DNA of 64,000 bases from UBA4877 sp002399345. Its GTDB lineage: Bacteria; Bacillota; Thermoanaerobacteria; Thermoanaerobacterales; UBA4877. The notes below the pieces were generated by a model. It was given only the letters and a program-made list of their open reading frames with translations. It was not told the origin of the DNA and made no database searches. The stretch is taken from assembly GCA_036752905.1 (NCBI GenBank), contig DAIORT010000002.1:124001-188000 (forward strand). Direction: 5' to 3'. This document shows, one piece after another, positions 7,440-15,484 of the stretch (position 1 is its first letter; every line of letters begins with the position of its first letter). The position numbers and the translations under genes were made by a program.

Positions 7440-8345
7440 ATGACCGGCAGGGAAATGATGAGACGCTGTGGGCTTTGCCCGCGAGATTGTAGGGTTGACA
7501 GAACAAAAGGCATGACGGGATTTTGCAGGGCAGATGATAAAATAAGAGTTGCCAAAGCGTATCTGCATCAGTGGGAGGAACCATGCATAAGTGGGACTAA
7601 GGGGTCCGGCACGGTCTTTTTTTCACGGTGTAATTTAAAGTGTAAATTTTGCCAGAACTATAAAATAAGTCAGGAGGACTTCGGTAAAGAGGTAAGCGTC
7701 AAGGGGCTGGCGGATATATTTCTGCGTCTACAATCTGTGGGTGCACATAACATAAATTTGGTTACCGCTACCATATATATACCTATGGTTGCCGATGCCA
7801 TTAAGTATGCTAAGGGAAACGGCCTGGCCGTGCCTGTGGTCTACAATACCAATGCTTATGAGACGGTGGATGCCTTGAGATTGCTAGACGGTTTGGTGGA
7901 TGTATATCTGCCTGACCTAAAGTATCATGATGACAAAATGGCCGCATTCTATTCATCAGCACCAAACTATTTTTCTGTAGCAACAAGGGCGATCCTTGAG
8001 ATGTTCAGACAGGTAGGCAACGTTATGTTTGATGATAGAGGAATAATTAAGAGGGGCCTAATTATTAGGCATCTTTTAATGCCCGGCCGTCTGGAGGATT
8101 CCAAGCTGCTACTGGATTGGGTAAAACATAATTTAACAAAAGGCGTATACGTGAGCATAATGTGTCAGTACGTGCCGTTGTTTGAGGCCAAGAGTATTCC
8201 GGAATTGAATAAGAGGGTTACCGAACGGGAGTACAAATCCATAGTTGATTACTTCTTTAATATAGGCCTGGAAAATGGATATATACAGGAGATGGATTCA
8301 GCATCGGAGGAATACGTGCCCGACTTTGATTTAGAGGGGATCTAA
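7440..8345 (+). CDS. PflX-like radical SAM protein (COG1313)
   Basis: A 301-residue protein. The N-terminus has a Cys-rich block, CGLCPRDCRVDR plus GFCRA, then a radical SAM core with CNLKCKFC (Cx3Cx2C, about residues 63-70) that binds the SAM-cleaving 4Fe-4S cluster. Overall it resembles pyruvate formate-lyase activating enzymes, in the PflX group whose target is unknown. It follows the broken GNAT gene and precedes brnQ, with no glycyl-radical enzyme nearby, so the substrate cannot be inferred. ATG start after GGAGGGAG. Confidence 0.87.
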   Translation: MTGREMMRRCGLCPRDCRVDRTKGMTGFCRADDKIRVAKAYLHQWEEPCISGTKGSGTVFFSRCNLKCKFCQNYKISQEDFGKEVSVKGLADIFLRLQSVGAHNINLVTATIYIPMVADAIKYAKGNGLAVPVVYNTNAYETVDALRLLDGLVDVYLPDLKYHDDKMAAFYSSAPNYFSVATRAILEMFRQVGNVMFDDRGIIKRGLIIRHLLMPGRLEDSKLLLDWVKHNLTKGVYVSIMCQYVPLFEAKSIPELNKRVTEREYKSIVDYFFNIGLENGYIQEMDSASEEYVPDFDLEGI

Positions 8346-8385
8346 GAGTAAATATATGTAAATTTTACTAATTAAATAAGCAAAA

Positions 8386-8413
8386 CATAGCATATAAATT
8401 GTAATATGCTATG
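8386..8413. repeat. Perfect inverted repeat before brnQ
   Basis: CATAGCATAT and ATATGCTATG are exact complements around an 8-base loop. No T run follows, so it is either a weak transcript end for the radical SAM gene or an operator about 30 bases upstream of the brnQ promoter. Confidence 0.5.
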
Positions 8414-8440
8414 AAGACCTTAGATAATCTTATAGGGCCT

Positions 8441-8469
8441 TTGACATTTTTTACTAAGGATGATATTAA
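8441..8469 (+). promoter_or_regulatory. Sigma-A type promoter for brnQ
   Basis: TTGACA at 8441-8446, 17-base spacer, TATTAA at 8464-8469. The GGGGGAG ribosome site follows at about 8489. Confidence 0.65.
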
Positions 8470-8500
8470 TGATATAACGTTTTCATAAGGGGGAGTTATA

Positions 8501-9799
8501 TTGAGTAAAAAGACATCAGACGTGATGGTCGTGGGGTTCGCGTTGTTTGCCATGTTTTTTGGGGCAGGCAATTTGATATTTCCGCCGCTTCTCGGTTTTA
8601 CTACGGGCAGCGGTTGGCTTGAAGCGTTCATAGGGTTTGCAATAACGGGAATAGGGCTTCCGCTACTGGGGGTCATGGCTATGTCTAGAAATGACGGAGA
8701 GTATGAGAAATTTGCTGGCAAGGTTGGGTCGGGATTCAGTGTAGTTCTCGGTATTATAATTAATCTTTGTATAGGCCCTTTGTTTGCTATACCGAGGACG
8801 GGTGCCACAACCTATGAATTGGGGTTTAAACCTTTGTTTCCTGGCATGAGTTCGTTGGTGGCTACTTTAATTTTTTTTGGTATTACTTTATTCTTTGTGG
8901 TAAAACCGTCTACTGTGATTGATAATATTGGAAAATACCTTACGCCTATATTACTTGTAACGCTGTTTATAATTATAATAAGAGGTATTATAATGCCTGC
9001 AGACAGCGCCATGGCCATCAAGGATGGAATACATTTTTCCAATGGGTTCTTTGAGGGATACCAGACCATGGATGCACTTGCCGCAACGCTGTTTTCCGGG
9101 ATCATAATATCAAATATCCGGGATAAGGGTTATACTGACGATAAGGAACAAATGAAAATGACAATAATGGCTGGAATGGTATCAACAACATGTTTGCTGC
9201 TGGTATACGGTGGGCTGACATATCTCGGTGCAAAGTACGCTTATCTTTTCCCGGAAGGTATTTCTATGACAGAACTGCTTATAGGTATTACTTCGGCAGT
9301 ATTGGGAAACTGGGGGAAAATTGTTCTGGGCCTGGCTGTTGCCTTTGCATGCCTAACGACAGCTATTGGTCTTACCACTTCGGTTAGTGATTATTTTGCA
9401 AAGTCGACCAATAATAAGCTGAGTTATAATGCCATAGCAATTATAATCACTGTAGTCAGCCTGGTTATATCCAATTCAGGCGTGGATCGCATAGTGTCAT
9501 TGGCGGTTCCTATACTAACCGCTATTTATCCCGTTATACTTATGCTAATTGTCCTTAATGTGTTTAGTGATTTTATAAAATCGCGGGGAGCCTATGTGGG
9601 CTCTATCATTGGAGCGTTGTGTATAAGTATATTTGATGGTTTGAGTGCCGCGGGAGTGAATCTAGGGGGGTTTAAAAGCATACTGCATAGCTTACCGCTA
9701 GGATCAAGCGGATTCGGGTGGTTACTTCCCGCAATTATAGGCCTGTTTTTGGGCGGTCTGCTTACACATCCTTCCCGTAGTCATAATGAATCGCTGTAA
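8501..9799 (+). CDS. brnQ: Branched-chain amino acid transporter BrnQ (LIVCS family)
   Basis: A 432-residue protein of about 12 membrane helices. The N-terminal block DVMVVGFALFAMFFGAGNLI then FPPLLG is diagnostic of the LIVCS family, which imports Leu, Ile and Val with Na+ or H+. Further family marks are GPLFAIPRTGATTYE and the FACLTTAIGLTTS region. TTG start at 8501 behind GGGGGAG. It has its own promoter and may be cotranscribed with the small membrane protein that follows. Confidence 0.93.
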   Translation: MSKKTSDVMVVGFALFAMFFGAGNLIFPPLLGFTTGSGWLEAFIGFAITGIGLPLLGVMAMSRNDGEYEKFAGKVGSGFSVVLGIIINLCIGPLFAIPRTGATTYELGFKPLFPGMSSLVATLIFFGITLFFVVKPSTVIDNIGKYLTPILLVTLFIIIIRGIIMPADSAMAIKDGIHFSNGFFEGYQTMDALAATLFSGIIISNIRDKGYTDDKEQMKMTIMAGMVSTTCLLLVYGGLTYLGAKYAYLFPEGISMTELLIGITSAVLGNWGKIVLGLAVAFACLTTAIGLTTSVSDYFAKSTNNKLSYNAIAIIITVVSLVISNSGVDRIVSLAVPILTAIYPVILMLIVLNVFSDFIKSRGAYVGSIIGALCISIFDGLSAAGVNLGGFKSILHSLPLGSSGFGWLLPAIIGLFLGGLLTHPSRSHNESL

Positions 9800-9819
9800 T
9801 GAGTCGTTGAGGCACATAT

Positions 9820-10071
9820 ATGATGGATATGATTGTGTCCAATGTAATACCAAGGTTTTTGCTAATAAAATATATTGTAAAAGTTTTCATAAAAAGATTC
9901 GGGGAGTTTCCCTACTATACGGTATCGATGACGCTGTCTGGGGCACTTATAGTATATTTTGAGATTAAAGCCGCAAAATCAAAAAAATGGGATGTCGCTT
10001 TCATGATCGGGGTTTTTGCCTTGATTCTGATAGGCAGCATCTTTGCCATAGGCATGGAAGTTTCCCAATGA
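9820..10071 (+). CDS. Small hypothetical membrane protein
   Basis: An 83-residue ORF 20 bases after brnQ, with two hydrophobic stretches (YYTVSMTLSGALIVYFEI and VAFMIGVFALILIGSIFAI). It ends just before a strong hairpin, which supports its being a real last gene of the brnQ transcript. No family is recognised and the ribosome site is weak (GTTGAGGCAC), so it could also be a chance reading frame. Confidence 0.45.
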   Translation: MMDMIVSNVIPRFLLIKYIVKVFIKRFGEFPYYTVSMTLSGALIVYFEIKAAKSKKWDVAFMIGVFALILIGSIFAIGMEVSQ

Positions 10072-10079
10072 TCAATAAT

Positions 10080-10120
10080 GATATTACCGCCCTATAAGAT
10101 ATAGGGCGGTAATATCATTT
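10080..10120. terminator. Terminator hairpin between convergent genes
   Basis: Perfect 17-bp stem (GATATTACCGCCCTATA / TATAGGGCGGTAATATC) with a 3-base loop, followed by ATTTT on the forward strand. It separates the brnQ unit from the convergent reverse-strand pair. Confidence 0.82.
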
Positions 10121-10157
10121 TGCCTAATATTCAAGAGTTTTCGGCATTCGCGAAAGA

Positions 10158-10685
10158 TTAATTTTTCCTGTCAAAGTATATACTTTTACCTGTTACCGAT
10201 ATTGGGATACCAACTACAATATTGCCTTCAATAAGGTTCATCTTTTTTGCCACAACACCCACACTGTACATGATGCGGTTGTCCGTGTTTAATAGACCGG
10301 CTGTTTTTGCTGCAGAACCCAGGGCGATTCCTAGGTCTACAAGTCGCCATGCACATATCGGTCCGTCAAATTGTGGACCTTTGTTTTTGGGTATTTTACT
10401 AAAATGTGAACAATTCTCGTAGCCGCATGCGCCGCAGTTTAAACCCGGTTCTTCCGGCTGTTTTACCGACAGCAGGAGTACGGCACATGAATTACTTATG
10501 TTGTTTGCGTCCCGATTAAAAGAAGCAGCCCCTGTTTTGCTGCCGTAGTCGGACATTTCATCGGCCAGATTGTTTAGCGTATCACCGGTTATTACCTTGG
10601 ACTCCACATAATCCTGGCCGCATGTCTTAGGTGCAGTTCGTGCCGAGATCTCCATGAGATCAGCTACTGTTTCCATGATATCCAT
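10158..10685 (-). CDS. DUF2148 ferredoxin-domain protein
   Basis: A 175-residue protein. The central CGACGYENCSHF plus IC (about residues 84-113) forms a Cys-rich cluster typical of DUF2148 proteins, annotated as ferredoxin-like Fe-S proteins. The C-terminal part (DLGIALGSAAKTAGLLNTDNRIMYSVG) is the other conserved block. The RTAPKTCGQDY stretch near residue 17 adds a further Cys. Function unknown; probably a cytosolic Fe-S protein. ATG start with GGAGGGAT upstream. It lies downstream of the 473-residue orphan on the same strand. Confidence 0.82.
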   Translation of the reverse strand: MDIMETVADLMEISARTAPKTCGQDYVESKVITGDTLNNLADEMSDYGSKTGAASFNRDANNISNSCAVLLLSVKQPEEPGLNCGACGYENCSHFSKIPKNKGPQFDGPICAWRLVDLGIALGSAAKTAGLLNTDNRIMYSVGVVAKKMNLIEGNIVVGIPISVTGKSIYFDRKN

Positions 10686-10759
10686 TTAAAATCCCTCCTA
10701 GGGCCAGTATAAATTAAATTAATATTGATGTAAAGATTTCCAATGTTGTAATAAACATA

Positions 10760-12181
10760 TTACTTGCTTTTTTGTTCTGTATCAAAGAGTGCGGAAACCA
10801 ATGCCTCGGTGTAGTAAAGATATTTTTCATCTGCTATCGAGGCTATACTTTGGCAGATGTATTTGCGAACTTCTCCAATGTCATTAAAGCCGATAGGGAG
10901 CTCATTCATTATGTTCCTCATTATCACCCTGCGGAAAAAGGCGGGGTAGATTTTTAATTCATCTTCGGCAGATTTGGTGATGCTGCTCACAAATTGATCT
11001 ATGTATGCATCATCTGACGGTTCCTCCGATTCGTCATAATTGAAATACTCAAAGAGGTTAAACAATTCGGAGTGCATACGGTCAAACATCGAGTCGTATC
11101 TTGCAAACATCATACCTTTGTATGCTGTTTGTGATATGAATGACTGTTTTATTCCTGCAGTGGCAAAAGTATCGGTTTTATTTAAAAGGAAGGAAACGGT
11201 TTTGACCTGCTCATTGAGCATGTCTTTATTTATTAGATCTTCACTGCTGTCCTTGATTTTTTCACCTGCCAGATAGCTGCTGATAATATCACTTAAATAA
11301 AAATAACTTTCCCTAACGGCAATACTTTTGGTGCTATTGTCGGTGATAATTTCGTACATGAGCAGTATGGAGGTTGTGATATCCTTCAATGCATCCAGCC
11401 GGCTGATGAATGAATGAATCCTCCGTCTGTTTTTTCTCAGGATGTCTTCTGTCAAGCCGGCCGGTTTTTTGCCCAGGCCGTATTTTACTGCTATATTGAA
11501 TAGAACTGTATAGTACACGTTATTTGTATGGCAGACAAGTTTGGTTATTACTTCATGAATCCTGTTTATTATGGAAACCGGCATATCTAAGGTCGCATCC
11601 CTCAAGGTACCGTCTATGTATGAGAGAAATCCACTTTCATCAAGGCCCATGGGAAGTAGTATAATAAGGCGTTTTAAAGTATTATTAATTTCCGTGCTGT
11701 TCTCATTTTGTTGCATTTTATTATATAGGTGTTTTATTGTATCCGAAACAAAATCTTGGGTGGAAGGAAACAGCGGTTTTATCTCAGAGTTCCTTATGGT
11801 GTTTTCCTGATCGTAAAGATCGAGCAGGCAGGCCAGATTAGTCTCCGCCCAATGCAATCCGGTAAGAATATCCATAAGATCCCCCGATGTTTCTTCAAAG
11901 GACTCCTTCTTTTTGTCTGTAAGCTTGTCACATCTTAAATTTCCCTCTAAAAATTTTAAGCCGTTGATTATAGGCGCGACCATATTCTCGGGGTAGAACT
12001 TCACTAGACGGCCGTATGGGACCGATGCAAAAAAGCCGAGCATACGTGATGCGGATATACCGGCGGACAGCTTGTAACCGTTATCTATAAGTTCACCGGA
12101 TATCCTGTCCAAAAGGTTTTTCATTTTCTTACTGCTATTTTGCGATTTATTTAATTGATTACTATATTCTTCTGTGTTCAC
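10760..12181 (-). CDS. Hypothetical 473-residue helical protein
   Basis: No family is recognised. The sequence is rich in Leu, Ile, Glu and Lys throughout, has no signal peptide, membrane helix or Cys clusters, and looks like a large soluble all-helical protein (for example ISGELIDNGYKLSAGISASRMLGFF near the start). GTG start at 12181 with GGAGGAAT upstream. It is divergent from the riboswitch-controlled operon and 74 bases upstream of the ferredoxin-domain gene on its own strand. Codon use looks like its neighbours. Confidence 0.75.
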   Translation of the reverse strand: MNTEEYSNQLNKSQNSSKKMKNLLDRISGELIDNGYKLSAGISASRMLGFFASVPYGRLVKFYPENMVAPIINGLKFLEGNLRCDKLTDKKKESFEETSGDLMDILTGLHWAETNLACLLDLYDQENTIRNSEIKPLFPSTQDFVSDTIKHLYNKMQQNENSTEINNTLKRLIILLPMGLDESGFLSYIDGTLRDATLDMPVSIINRIHEVITKLVCHTNNVYYTVLFNIAVKYGLGKKPAGLTEDILRKNRRRIHSFISRLDALKDITTSILLMYEIITDNSTKSIAVRESYFYLSDIISSYLAGEKIKDSSEDLINKDMLNEQVKTVSFLLNKTDTFATAGIKQSFISQTAYKGMMFARYDSMFDRMHSELFNLFEYFNYDESEEPSDDAYIDQFVSSITKSAEDELKIYPAFFRRVIMRNIMNELPIGFNDIGEVRKYICQSIASIADEKYLYYTEALVSALFDTEQKSK

Positions 12182-12250
12182 GGAACATTCCTCCCTGCCG
12201 TTTGTCTTAGTATGGGTATAAATTGCAATTCCATTGTAGTAAAAATGTTA

Positions 12251-12279
12251 TTGACAACTCAAACCAATTATATTAAAAT
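12251..12279 (+). promoter_or_regulatory. Sigma-A promoter of the riboswitch operon
   Basis: TTGACA at 12251-12256, 17-base spacer, TAAAAT at 12274-12279. The predicted start near 12286 is just upstream of the first aptamer. Confidence 0.8.
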
Positions 12280-12302
12280 ATTATCAACAGATCAATAGAT
12301 AT

Positions 12303-12410
12303 GCTGAATCCTTTGAACGGGGGAACCATTTCATCAGGGGTATATCCGCAAGGATGGACAGCTCTTTCAGTCCTAACCATCAGCTAACCTCGTAAGAATC
12401 AAAAGAGGAG
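12303..12410 (+). promoter_or_regulatory. ydaO/yuaA-type (c-di-AMP) riboswitch, copy 1
   Basis: The conserved strings of the ydaO aptamer appear in order: GCTGAATCC, GGGGGAACC, AGGGGTATATCC, GCAAGGATGGACAGCTCTTT, then TCCTAACC and CAGCTAACCTCGTAAG. They match Rfam's ydaO-yuaA consensus as I know it, including the CAGCTAACCTCGTAAG block seen in the Bacillus ydaO leader. This class binds cyclic di-AMP and usually turns genes off. The 3' end (GAGGAG) abuts an intrinsic terminator at 12412-12453, so this copy probably works by transcription attenuation. Confidence 0.9.
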
Positions 12411-12411
12411 T

Positions 12412-12453
12412 AAGCTATAGAGTAGTTACTATTTCTCCATGGCTTTTATTTTT
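12412..12453 (+). terminator. Riboswitch-linked intrinsic terminator
   Basis: Stem AAGCTATAGAG / CTCCATGGCTT (one mismatch, one wobble) with a 12-base loop, followed by TTATTTTT. It starts 2 bases after aptamer 1 and lies between the two aptamers. Confidence 0.78.
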
Positions 12454-12508
12454 CCTAAAATTGTCTCACAATAACCACTATAAATAAACAAATAAATATA
12501 ATAAATTT

Positions 12509-12621
12509 GCTGAATCCTTTAAAAGGAGTGGGGGACCCGATCAACAGGGGTGAGTCCGCAAGGAAGGGCAGCTCTTTCTGTCCTAACCCGTCAGCTAACC
12601 CCATAAGCATAGAAAGGGGTA
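12509..12621 (+). promoter_or_regulatory. ydaO/yuaA-type (c-di-AMP) riboswitch, copy 2
   Basis: A second complete aptamer with GCTGAATCC, GGGGGACCC, AGGGGTGAGTCC, GCAAGGAAGGGCAGCTCTTT, TCCTAACCCGTCAGCTAACC and a 3' strand AGAAAGGGGT. It fits the ydaO consensus even better than copy 1. The last bases, AAAGGGG, are also the Shine-Dalgarno sequence for the ATG at 12628 and can pair with ATCCTTT at the aptamer's 5' side. Ligand binding would then hide the ribosome site, so this copy probably acts on translation. Confidence 0.9.
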
Positions 12622-12627
12622 TGGTAT

Positions 12628-13728
12628 ATGAAGTTTGCTGTAATTGGCGCCGGGAATGGTGGCCAGGCCATGGCGGCCCATCTGTCCATAATGGGTTTTG
12701 AGGTGACACTTTATAACAGATCACCGGAAACGATAGAGAAGATAAGACAAAACGGTGGTATAACGCTTAAAGGAGCAGTAAAGGGCCGTGGTACGCCCTT
12801 CCTGACTTCAGACATTCGGGATGCCATACAGGGTGCGGATGTCATTATGGTGACCGTGCCTGCTTCCGGACACAGGGATATAGCCTATGCTATGGCTCCA
12901 TACCTCCAGGATGGCCAGGCGGTTGTGCTTAATCCCGGCAGAACAGGCGGCGCTTTGGAGTTTAGCAATATATTCAGGCAGCTAGGTGTAACGGCGAATG
13001 TAGTTATAGGGGAAGCCGAGACCTTAATTTATGCATGCAGGGTGATGGAGCCCGGGCTCGTAAATATAAACAGTATAAAGAATGTGGTATACCTTGCTAC
13101 AATTCCGTCATATAGCGTGTGGTCTGTTCTGCAAAAGATAAATTTGGCTTATCCGCAGTTTACGGCGGCCCATAATGTTCTGGAAACCAGCCTTAACAAT
13201 ATAGGGGCTATCTTTCATCCTACACCGACCCTATTAAATGCAGGGAGGATAGAGACTGATGAAAGCGGCTTTGAATATTATTTGGAAGGCATCTCACCCT
13301 CGGTTGCCTCGGTTTTGGAGAAGATAGATATGGAAAGGCTGCGTGTTGCATGGGCTTTCGATTTAAAGATTCCTTCCGCCTTGAAGTGGATGTATGAAAC
13401 ATACGGATCCAAGGGTGATAATCTTTATGAAGCTATTCAGAATGCGCGGGGTTACAGAGGGATCAAAGCACCCACAACGCTAAATACAAGATATTTATTC
13501 GAGGATGTTCCCAACAGTCTCGTACCTATTGCTTCGCTGGGTGAAAGTGTAGGTGTAAATACGCCTACTATAAAAGCGGTGATTCAATTGGCATCAAGCA
13601 TGCATAGCGTGGACTACTGGGAGAATGGAAGAAATGCTAAGAGGCTGGGATTGGATGGGCTTACTAAAGACGAAATCCTAGCCCACGCGGAAGGCAATTA
13701 TGTGGATGAAAGGAGTGCTTTGTTATGA
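12628..13728 (+). CDS. NAD/NADP octopine/nopaline (opine) dehydrogenase family
   Basis: A 366-residue protein. The N-terminal Rossmann domain shows AVIGAGNGGQAMAAHL (about residues 4-19) and an NPGRTGGALEF segment. The C-terminal helical domain has ETSLNNIGAIFHPTPTLLNAG, whose His is the catalytic residue of opine dehydrogenases. This family reductively joins an amino acid to a 2-oxo acid using NAD(P)H. The translation start is inside the expression platform of riboswitch 2, and the gene overlaps the next by 4 bases (ATGA), so the two products are made together. The substrates are unknown. Confidence 0.9.
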   Translation: MKFAVIGAGNGGQAMAAHLSIMGFEVTLYNRSPETIEKIRQNGGITLKGAVKGRGTPFLTSDIRDAIQGADVIMVTVPASGHRDIAYAMAPYLQDGQAVVLNPGRTGGALEFSNIFRQLGVTANVVIGEAETLIYACRVMEPGLVNINSIKNVVYLATIPSYSVWSVLQKINLAYPQFTAAHNVLETSLNNIGAIFHPTPTLLNAGRIETDESGFEYYLEGISPSVASVLEKIDMERLRVAWAFDLKIPSALKWMYETYGSKGDNLYEAIQNARGYRGIKAPTTLNTRYLFEDVPNSLVPIASLGESVGVNTPTIKAVIQLASSMHSVDYWENGRNAKRLGLDGLTKDEILAHAEGNYVDERSALL

Positions 13729-15371
13729 GCAGACTCATAATAGCTGCAGCTTTGGGAAATGACGTTCATGTAGCGGGAATAATGAACTTTTTGAAACTGG
13801 CTGAAGAACAGGGATATGAGACGATGTTTATGGGAACCGCAGTTTCACCCGAGAGGATGTTTGAGGCTGTAACGGAGCATAATCCTTATATGGTCGGCTT
13901 AAGCTACAGGCTTACGCCTTCTGCCTTGGGGCCGATGCTGGATAATATAAGCGGGGGCATAGTTAAATATGGTCTTGAAAACATAAAATGGACATTCGGC
14001 GGGACACAGCCCACGGGCGAGGTTGCCAGAAATAGCGGCATATTTGAGAAGGTTTTTGACGGTACGGAAGACATGGATGATACCATAATGTACCTCAAAG
14101 GTATCACTGAAAGTACACACGGTAGAGAGATTTACGCACAGGATCTGGTAGGCCGGATAAATAGCAAATATCCCTTCCCGATAATAAGGCATCATTTCGG
14201 TTTGCCCGACCTGGGTGCAACGATAGAAGGGGTCTGCAAAATAGCCGAATCCAAAGCTGTGGATGTGATATCCGTGGCACCTGATCAAAATGCACAGGAG
14301 CATTTCTTTGAGCCGGATAAAATGGACTGCACCTTAGATGGGGCGGGAGGAGCACCGCTGCGCACAAAGGAAGATTTTGCAGAACTATATGAACACTCGC
14401 GGGTGGGTAATTATCCGCTGCTTCGATGCTATAGCGGGACCAACGATGTGTTCAGGATGGCCGAAATGTTGCTTGACACTATACACAATGCGTGGGCGGC
14501 CGTACCTCTCTGCTGGTACAATGAGCTTGACGGGAGAGGGCCGAGAGACCTCATTACTTCTGTTACGGAGAACCAGCAGCTCATGAAATGGCATGGCGAC
14601 AGGGGTATACCTTTGGAGGCAAACGAGGCTCATCACTGGGGTTTGCGGGATGCCCACGATGCCATATATGTAGCGGCATCTTATCTGGCTGCATATAATG
14701 CCAAGAAAATGGGCGTTAAGCAATACGTTGCGCAGTATATGTTTAACCTTCCGCCCAGTGAGTCCCCCAAGATGGATATAGCCAAGATGTTTGCCTCTAT
14801 AGAGATGGTGGAATCCCTACATGACGAGAACTTTATGACCTTCAGGCAGGCGCGGGCAGGCCTGGCCAGTTTCCCGACCGATCTTTTCATGGCGAAGGGG
14901 CAGCTGGCGGCATCATGCTATACGGCAATGGCTATTAAACCTCATATATATCATGTGGTGGGATTCTGCGAAGCTCATCATGCTGCGACTCCAGATGACG
15001 TTATAGAGAGCGCTAGGATTGCCAGGGGAGTTATAAAGGACTATATGCAGGGCGCACCAGATGTGGCCTCGGATATAGAAATAATGAACAGGAAAGATGA
15101 GCTTGTCTCGCAGGCACAAATCATATTAGACGGAATAAGGGTTATCGGGCGGGATAGCAAAGACCCGCTGTCCGATCCCTCGGTAATAGCAGATGCTATA
15201 AGAATGGGTATATTGGATGCTCCTCATCTTAAAGGAAATATTGCGGCCAACGGATCAATTAAGACGAGACTTATAAACGGAGCCATGTATGCCTATGATG
15301 AAGAAAGCGGCAGGATACTCACAGAGGAAGAGAGAATAGGCAAGATAATGGATGAAGTTTTTGCTGCATAA
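13725..15371 (+). CDS. B12-binding-domain enzyme with TIM-barrel-like body, unknown reaction
   Basis: A 548-residue protein. Residues 1-130 are a cobalamin-binding domain: DVHVAG (13-18) matches DxHxxG, in which His ligates cobalt; SYRLT (60-64) and FGGT (91-94) match the following S...T and GG marks. The rest (about 140-545) resembles a barrel related to glutamate mutase epsilon or other cobalamin mutases, with many His residues (EANEAHHWGLRDAHDA, FCEAHHAAT). The nearest named relatives cannot be fixed by eye. ATG overlaps the stop of the opine dehydrogenase gene, so the two are translationally coupled. A B12-dependent rearrangement of an amino acid that feeds the dehydrogenase is an inference. 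Confidence 0.82.
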   Translation: MSRLIIAAALGNDVHVAGIMNFLKLAEEQGYETMFMGTAVSPERMFEAVTEHNPYMVGLSYRLTPSALGPMLDNISGGIVKYGLENIKWTFGGTQPTGEVARNSGIFEKVFDGTEDMDDTIMYLKGITESTHGREIYAQDLVGRINSKYPFPIIRHHFGLPDLGATIEGVCKIAESKAVDVISVAPDQNAQEHFFEPDKMDCTLDGAGGAPLRTKEDFAELYEHSRVGNYPLLRCYSGTNDVFRMAEMLLDTIHNAWAAVPLCWYNELDGRGPRDLITSVTENQQLMKWHGDRGIPLEANEAHHWGLRDAHDAIYVAASYLAAYNAKKMGVKQYVAQYMFNLPPSESPKMDIAKMFASIEMVESLHDENFMTFRQARAGLASFPTDLFMAKGQLAASCYTAMAIKPHIYHVVGFCEAHHAATPDDVIESARIARGVIKDYMQGAPDVASDIEIMNRKDELVSQAQIILDGIRVIGRDSKDPLSDPSVIADAIRMGILDAPHLKGNIAANGSIKTRLINGAMYAYDEESGRILTEEERIGKIMDEVFAA

Positions 15372-15372
15372 A

Positions 15373-15399
15373 GGCACACCTTGCGGTGTGTCTTATTTT
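15373..15399 (+). terminator. Terminator of the riboswitch operon
   Basis: Stem GGCACACC/GGTGTGTC with loop TTGC, then TTATTTTG. It limits the operon to two genes. Confidence 0.85.
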
Positions 15400-15463
15400 G
15401 TCATAAACTTTTAAATTTAAGTACCAAATATTTACAAATTACCCCTCCATTAATTGGTATAAT
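15396..15463 (+). promoter_or_regulatory. Possible Spo0A-type promoter of spoIIE
   Basis: TTTACA at 15431-15436 and TATAAT at 15458-15463 are 21 bases apart. This is too wide for ordinary sigma-A promoters but is known for Spo0A-activated spoIIE and spoIIG. TTTTGTCATAAA at 15396-15407 is an imperfect match to the Spo0A box TTTTGTCGAAAA. The proposal rests on these motifs and on the gene's identity. Confidence 0.45.
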
Positions 15464-15484
15464 TTTCCTATGGAGGGGATTGAC

